Assembly: GCF_030867145.1 (NCBI RefSeq)
Contig: NC_134433.1
Coordinates: forward strand, 10,181,216 to 10,245,215
DNA from: Opisthocomus hoazin
Lineage: Eukaryota; Chordata; Aves; Opisthocomiformes; Opisthocomidae
Length of the DNA: 64,000 nucleotides
Direction: 5' to 3'
A program made the translations under genes and the position numbers. Every line of letters starts with the position of its first letter. The first letter of the stretch is position 1. The notes under the pieces are model-generated. The model was not told the origin of the DNA, did no database searches, and saw nothing but the letters and a program-made list of their open reading frames with translations. Positions 60,501 to 64,000 of this stretch are shown here, in pieces.

Positions 60501-63044
60501 ACACACTGATAGCCAGAACACTGATAAGGACAGAGAAAGATGATTTTATTTCAGTCTCCAACCACACTAACTGACTGCACAGCAGCCCAAGTGACCACCA
60601 TCCCCGGCTCCTGGCCGCTTCTGATCCCTAGTGAAGCTCAGTCCTTCTTCAAGGTGGCACCCCAGGACACATCTCACACCACCCCCACCCCCTCCACCAA
60701 ATCAGGCATGTGCATACTTGCAGTTTGAGCCCCTGCTTTTGGAACCACACAAGTGTGGCTTAATATTCACCTAGGATCCAAATGCCAATCCCCTTGGCTA
60801 GCCATGGAGCCAAGAGACTGCCTAGCAATTTAGCTAATACCAGGTTAGGGTTAACTCAGCTTGATGCTTGTCAAACACATGCCCACAACAATAAACAAAG
60901 ATGCAGATCACATACACTCACAGGCTAATCAGACTTATTAGGGAAGGGAAAGCCATAGAAACACAGAGATTTACCAGGAAAAGATTCACTTATACATGCG
61001 AGGGATCAGGAGAAGACAGGACATTTGATGCAACAGCACTCTAATAGAAAGAATCCCGGGGGGGGTGGTGGTGTGTGGAAATCAACCACCATTCAGATTT
61101 TCTTTAGTGCTCTCCCCATCCAGTAACTCAGCTGAGACAGCGCTGGCCCACGCAACCCGAGGCACAGCTACTCCCTGTCCAGACATGATCACTTTGTTAG
61201 ATCACACTCCACAGCTCCACGAATTTACTGAAGGCTTGAGAGAAAAACATTAAGTAAAAGCTTAGCACCTTGTCAACTAACAACTCTACTGCCAAAGTGG
61301 GTCATTAAGCCCATTAAAGCCAATTGCTAGAGAAATCTTTTCCCAAAACCACATTTCAGTCCTCCTGCCGTGTCCATTTGTTTGTCTCTGACACTAATGA
61401 GAAACAAAGGGTTACTACAGCTGGCCTAGAAGACAGCATAGACAGAGGAATTTAACTCCCAACCATTTTCAGCCACCACAGATAGCACCATTTTCTGCAA
61501 TGCCTTGAGACAACTAAAAATCCCAGTTTCTTAGTGGCGCATCTTGCAATGCAGGGCAAAGGCTGCAAAGGCTCACTGTCTGTGCTCCCAGCAACTTCAG
61601 CTTAAGCCGCTTCCCCAGTCTCTTATCTCCCCAGCATAAAAGCAGACTCCCTGCTAAATAAGCAAACTGCTGTTTAGATGGCAGAGACTGAAGCGCATCT
61701 GACCTCTGTGAACACTGACGCCATTGCGGGTTAGATTGTTTCCAGTTCATTAGCTCACGAAGCGCTGGAGCTGGAAATGTGTTTAATGTCTGCTTTAATA
61801 AGATAACGGCAGCTTAAGAAATATCTTTGACAAATAAGGATTTGGTGCATTTGGGTTCATCCAGCTGCCTCCTACCTCTGTTATTCAGAGCTTGACTCAG
61901 AACTGAGAGCACACCTAAACCAGGCACACAGATAACCCGACTCGGCTTACTACAAGCCAAACCTCAAACTAAAGCAAGACAAACCCACTGTAGGTCTGAA
62001 AAACACCCAGGTGCGTTCACTGGGATAGTCTTACTCTGGTTACACGAACAAATATACCTAGACTGCTTCCCATCCCTGCAGGCAAGTCACCGGGCTGTTA
62101 GGGATCCGTGTGCTGTGCTTCATCCCATAGCAACATCTCCCAGGCTGATGATTACATTCTCCACTTCTCTTTGCCACCAGCTTAAGACCACAGCGCCGAG
62201 CTCCTCTCCACTGCTGCAGCCTCCTTGCTAAGTGATTCTCTCATTGCAGCTCGTGCCCAGCTCACACCCCAGAGCAGATGCAGTGTGTGATTACTCATAC
62301 TCTGGAGCCTGACCCTGTTAGTGCTGGAATACCTCCTCATGGGAAGGACTGTGCAGAGTGCTTCTCTCTTGACCTAACTGCAATTAAAATGTCACCAATA
62401 TTAAACCATGACACTCTGGAGAATATGCAAATGGGATGACACAGGGCTGCGGCCTGCAGCCCTGGGAGTTTTGCACTGAAATTCAGTAGGGTTGGGAACT
62501 GGGTGGAACAAACACCTTCTTGAAAGGGAGCCTGAATCAATTACAAAGCAGTGGGACACTTTACATGCTTAAAACAACTTTTTGCTTTTCTTCTACAGAC
62601 AGAAAAAGCCTGGAACAAATATATCTGCCAACCACAGGGATTCTACAGCATGCAGCAACATTCATTTTACAGCAGGAAAAACCTGCTCAAAGTTGGTACA
62701 ATAGCACTGGTTAAATCCTCTTGGAGTTTTAGACTTGGCACTGGGAGCTCAGTGATCCAAGCATTACAAGCACAAATGATGAAGGCTTTGCAGAGATAAG
62801 CACAGCTCCAATTATTTCACATCAGCTGAAGCTAAAGAGGATGCCACTTACCAAGCTGTCCAGCCCTCCTCCCAGGAGGTCCACAGCACCCATTTGCATG
62901 GAGGACACTTGGGGAACATTCACTGGGGGTCCCAGATCCAGGTTGAGAAGGTCCCCGAGAAGGTCGCCCTGCGATGGAATGACCTGCGGCTGCTCCAGGT
63001 TTGTAGTGGCCGTCGTGCCCACAGGGCTATCACCTGCATCAGTG
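27489..63044 (-). CDS. AP2B1: AP2B1, AP-2 complex subunit beta (3' part: hinge and appendage, nine exons)
   Basis: AP2B1 is the beta2 subunit of the clathrin adaptor at the plasma membrane. Exons on the minus strand in transcript order are 63044-62852, 52840-52799, 50870-50724, 49461-49316, 46813-46684, 38020-37936, 37203-37117, 28818-28664 and 27563-27489. Together they code for 352 residues, the C-terminal third of a protein of about 951. The hinge carries the clathrin box LLNLD. The appendage keeps the ligand-binding residues known in mammals: Tyr in VFYFSC (sandwich), Trp-Lys in FLATWKDIP, Tyr in DMLYQSL and Glu in ILAELRIQ (platform). AP1B1 is excluded by PLAIHTPLMPNQSID, NNNVYTIAKRN and NPNYTLSLKC, where AP1B1 differs. 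The trunk exons lie beyond 64000. Confidence 0.97.
27564..28663 (-). other. AP2B1: AP2B1 last intron
   Basis: A 1100-bp intron bounded by GTGAGG and CCGCAG. No repeat or gene is recognised. Confidence 0.9.
28664..28818 (-). CDS. AP2B1: AP2B1 penultimate coding exon (platform subdomain)
   Basis: The reading TVSSKLQNNNVYTIAKRNVE then GQDMLYQSLKLTNGIWILAE then LRIQPGNPNYT ends ACG|GTGAGG. The first AC completes Asp. It contains the platform Tyr and Glu that bind ARH, epsin and beta-arrestin in mammals. Confidence 0.97.
28819..37116 (-). other. AP2B1: AP2B1 intron (8.3 kb)
   Basis: Between the NA|D-split exons. It holds an A-rich tract near 31529-31557, an RFX X-box-like palindrome at 30352-30365, a CpG-rich patch at about 34470-34650 and a MIR-like fragment at 36725-36800. 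Open frames are short and unremarkable. Confidence 0.85.
36725..36800 (+). repeat. Degenerate MIR-like SINE fragment
   Basis: GCTGAAAGGTGAAGCGACTG followed by ACCCAGGATCACGCAGGAAG and CCAGGGCTGAAAC follows the MIR core order ('gaggttaagtgacttgcccaaggtcacacag...gagctgggat'). The assignment was made by eye. Confidence 0.42.
37117..37203 (-). CDS. AP2B1: AP2B1 exon (platform start, Trp-Lys site)
   Basis: After TTTCTAG it reads RQVFLATWKDIPNENELQFQ then IKDCHLNA, ending GCTG|GTGAGT. It has 87 nt and begins in the Glu codon (G|AG). The Trp-Lys pair is the main platform contact. Confidence 0.97.
37204..37935 (-). other. AP2B1: AP2B1 intron (732 bp)
   Basis: GTGAGT to TTTCTAG on the minus strand. 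No element is seen. Confidence 0.9.
37936..38020 (-). CDS. AP2B1: AP2B1 exon (end of sandwich subdomain)
   Basis: After ATCGCAG it reads VAVKNNIDVFYFSCLIPLNV then LFVEDGKM; 28 codons plus G, donor ATGG|GTGAGT. It includes the sandwich-side Tyr pocket residue. Confidence 0.97.
38021..46683 (-). other. AP2B1: AP2B1 intron (8.7 kb)
   Basis: GTAAGG to ATCGCAG. It contains a G18 run (39893-39910), a CpG-rich patch at about 42000-42170 and a worn ancient repeat at about 46170-46250 (CTTTGTAAAGCACCCTGGAT type). No coding exon is recognised. Confidence 0.85.
39893..39910. repeat. G18 homopolymer
   Basis: Eighteen consecutive G on the + strand, followed by AGAGCTGGGG. It is simple sequence and a likely site of assembly length error. 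Confidence 0.95.
46684..46813 (-). CDS. AP2B1: AP2B1 exon (sandwich subdomain)
   Basis: After TTCCCCAG|C it reads FGVIPSTPLAIHTPLMPNQS, IDVSLPLNTLGPVMKMEPLN and NLQ|GTAAGG. It is 130 nt; its first C completes Ser. HTPLMPNQSID distinguishes it from AP1B1. Confidence 0.98.
46814..49315 (-). other. AP2B1: AP2B1 intron (2.5 kb)
   Basis: GTAAGA to TTCCCCAG. It has a T15-type run near 47967-47981. Nothing else is recognised. Confidence 0.88.
49316..49461 (-). CDS. AP2B1: AP2B1 exon (start of appendage sandwich)
   Basis: After GTGTTCAAG it reads VWLPAVKAKGLEISGTFSHR, QGHIYMEMNFTNKALQHMTD and FAIQFNKN, ending AACAG|GTAAGA. WLPAVKAKGLEI is the first strand of the appendage. A second AG (TGCAG at 49446-49448) within the exon would remove coding sequence and is not used by homology. 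Confidence 0.97.
49462..50723 (-). other. AP2B1: AP2B1 intron (1.26 kb)
   Basis: It opens with the overlapping tandem donors GTAC-GTAAG (minus strand 50723 downwards). It contains a 45-bp-period duplication at 50170-50242. Confidence 0.9.
50170..50242. repeat. Direct duplication, period 45 bp
   Basis: A 28-bp block beginning CACAAACCCTTCAGAC recurs 45 bp later (50170 and 50215) with two transitions (T/C in each position: CTAAGCACG versus CCAAGCATG). It is a recent local duplication within an intron. Confidence 0.85.
50724..50870 (-). CDS. AP2B1: AP2B1 exon (end of hinge)
   Basis: After CCTCCAG it reads VGQTYIPSSVPATFAPSPTP, AVVSSGLNDLFELSSGIGMA and PGGYVAPKS. Homology (KSVWLPAV) places the donor at TCT|GTACGT, although a better-looking GTAAGG donor lies 4 nt downstream. 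Confidence 0.96.
50871..52798 (-). other. AP2B1: AP2B1 intron downstream of the 42-nt exon
   Basis: GTAAGT to CCTCCAG. Minus-strand positions +15 to +39 are a T25 run followed by C7 (A25 at 52760-52784 and G7 before it on the + strand). The rest is plain intron. Confidence 0.9.
52799..52840 (-). CDS. AP2B1: AP2B1 42-nt optional exon (14 residues, hinge)
   Basis: After a long CT-rich tract and TTTCAG it reads LGSDLGGGIGGSPA, ending GCA|GTAAGT. It is exactly 14 codons in phase 0, so skipping keeps the frame (DSL-VGQ). In mammals this insert separates the 951- and 937-residue isoforms (established knowledge). It lies in the flexible hinge between the clathrin box and the ear. Confidence 0.96.
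52841..62851 (-). other. AP2B1: AP2B1 intron upstream of the optional exon (10 kb)
   Basis: GTAAGT to a CU-rich acceptor. It is mostly AT-rich unique-looking sequence. A MIR-like fragment occurs at 58946-59040. No coding exon or young transposon is recognised. Confidence 0.85.
58946..59040 (+). repeat. Degenerate MIR-like SINE fragment
   Basis: CACTATCTTACAGAAAAGAA, then AAGATCTGCCCAGGGTGGCA, then AGGAGCAGACTGAGTGCTGG follows the order of the MIR 3' half ('ttacagatgagg...gcccaaggtcacac...agagctgg'). Divergent; the assignment was made by eye. Confidence 0.4.
62852..63044 (-). CDS. AP2B1: AP2B1 exon (hinge with clathrin box)
   Basis: After CCACAG|C (the C completes Ser) it reads TDAGDSPVGTTATTNLEQPQ, VIPSQGDLLGDLLNLDLGPP, VNVPQVSSMQMGAVDLLGGG and LDSL|GTAAGT. 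LLNLD (62936-62950) is the beta-subunit clathrin box. It is 193 nt and ends in phase 0. Confidence 0.97.
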
Positions 63045-64000
63045 CTGTGGGTGGGAGGAACAAGAAGCAGAAGAGAGAAACACCAGTCACCTTCAGTCTC
63101 CAGCTTCAGATTCCCAACACAGGGAAACACAGCAAGACGTGGCCCACGAGCAGAAGCCAGCTAAAAGCTTATCCTGGCAGCTGATCTGACCACTGCCATG
63201 TAGAAGGCAGTGTGTTATGGCAGGTGGTTCTTCAACACATGCTTTGAGCACAAAGACTTTCCATGCATTGTGCGTGGCTTTCAATTCCGAAAAGGGAACC
63301 TTCAGGGGTAAAGTCTGCCCTCCTTGAGAATCACAGACCCCTCCAAAACAGTGAGTCACGAGTACTGCATAGACTGCAGCACTGGAAATAATTATTTCCC
63401 AGCTCAGAAGAAACCTATGGAAATGATTTTCAGCCCACGGGGCCTGGAGAACTACATGTAAATATGGGGGGAAAAAACCCTCACAACCCAGATTTCCTCA
63501 GAGACCTAATGCTGATAAAACTCTTGAGCCCTTGGCTCTAACCAATGCAAACTCAACCGCCCCACACAGATCTGGATTAACCACCTTCTACTGACCAGCA
63601 CCAAGCTCCACAACTCTTTTGTAATTAAAGACCTCAATCTAAAATTGACTTGTTCCTTCTATCAATAATTTAATTTTCTGTGAGTTAGCAGGCATGCTAA
63701 TTACTAGTCTAGAAATGCTCATTATACATCTTCCAAAATTTCTCATCATATGCAGCCTGGCTACCTTTTATATTCACTTGCCACTGAATTTTACAACAAA
63801 AGTCGGGGGGGGCGGGGAGTAAGACTGACTAGCTCCTGGAGATGTCATAAAGATATATTTATTCTCTAAATCCAGAGACTAATATTTTAGATAACTTAAA
63901 ATCTATTTTGTGTCCTGTTGCTAGCAGTAACTGACAAAATTATTTCCAGCTCATATTACTGCAGATGCAGCCAACAGGTAATTGCACACAAATGCCACAG
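63045..64000 (-). other. AP2B1: AP2B1 intron (partial), continues beyond the window
   Basis: Starts upstream of the hinge exon; the preceding AP2B1 exon is not found before 64000. No other feature is seen. Confidence 0.85.

Noticed and set aside
32934-62431. Perfect POU octamers (ATTTGCAT/ATGCAAAT) at about 32934, 48344, 62424 and within the hinge exon
   Set aside because: Two are expected by chance in 64 kb and one is coding; no clustering.
1-64000. Prokaryotic features (operons, CRISPR, attachment sites, riboswitches) and endogenous viral genes
   Set aside because: All recognised coding is spliced vertebrate sequence. No direct-repeat/spacer arrays, integrase-like, gag/pol-like or other viral frames were seen.

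Overview
This is nuclear DNA from a bird. Two reverse-oriented CR1 LINE tails end in the avian CATAGAATCATAGAAT octamer repeats. The spliced genes keep a vertebrate gene order, MMP28 - GAS2L2 - RASL10B - AP2B1, which matches human 17q12. In chicken this block lies on microchromosome 19 (established knowledge); the species itself cannot be read from the sequence.

Layout. 1-2269 (+): the last two coding exons of MMP28 (epilysin), hemopexin domain; the 5' part lies left of the window. 2270-7463: MMP28 3'UTR and intergenic DNA, where I find no counterpart of mammalian C17orf50. 7476-11669 (+): GAS2L2, six coding exons with a CH domain, a GAR domain and a proline/arginine-rich tail carrying an SxIP motif. 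Its exon 5 carries an apparent 1-nt frameshift in a C-run, which the splice phase exposes. 15472-19527 (-): RASL10B, complete at 203 codons in three coding exons. A CR1 fills half of its second coding intron, and a probable non-coding first exon sits in a CpG island near 21.7 kb. A 23-bp GC-rich minisatellite abuts that island. About 25.2-63.0 kb (-): the 3' part of AP2B1, nine exons coding for the clathrin-binding hinge and the whole appendage (ear) domain, with a probable 2.2-kb 3'UTR and introns up to 10 kb.

Base composition changes sharply. The first ~26 kb is very GC-rich with short introns. The AP2B1 part is AT-richer with long introns and scattered worn repeats.

The genes do not form a pathway. 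MMP28 is a secreted protease, GAS2L2 links actin and microtubules in ciliated cells, RASL10B is an atypical small GTPase and AP2B1 is the beta subunit of the clathrin adaptor AP-2. Their adjacency is conserved synteny.

The most informative observations are: (1) the GAS2L2 frameshift; (2) the 42-nt optional AP2B1 exon, flanked by a CU-rich acceptor tract and a T25 run 15 nt after its donor; (3) a 4-nt tandem donor (GTACGTAAG) after the next AP2B1 exon; (4) the RASL10B-proximal minisatellite. I found no prokaryotic-type system, CRISPR array, tRNA or rRNA.
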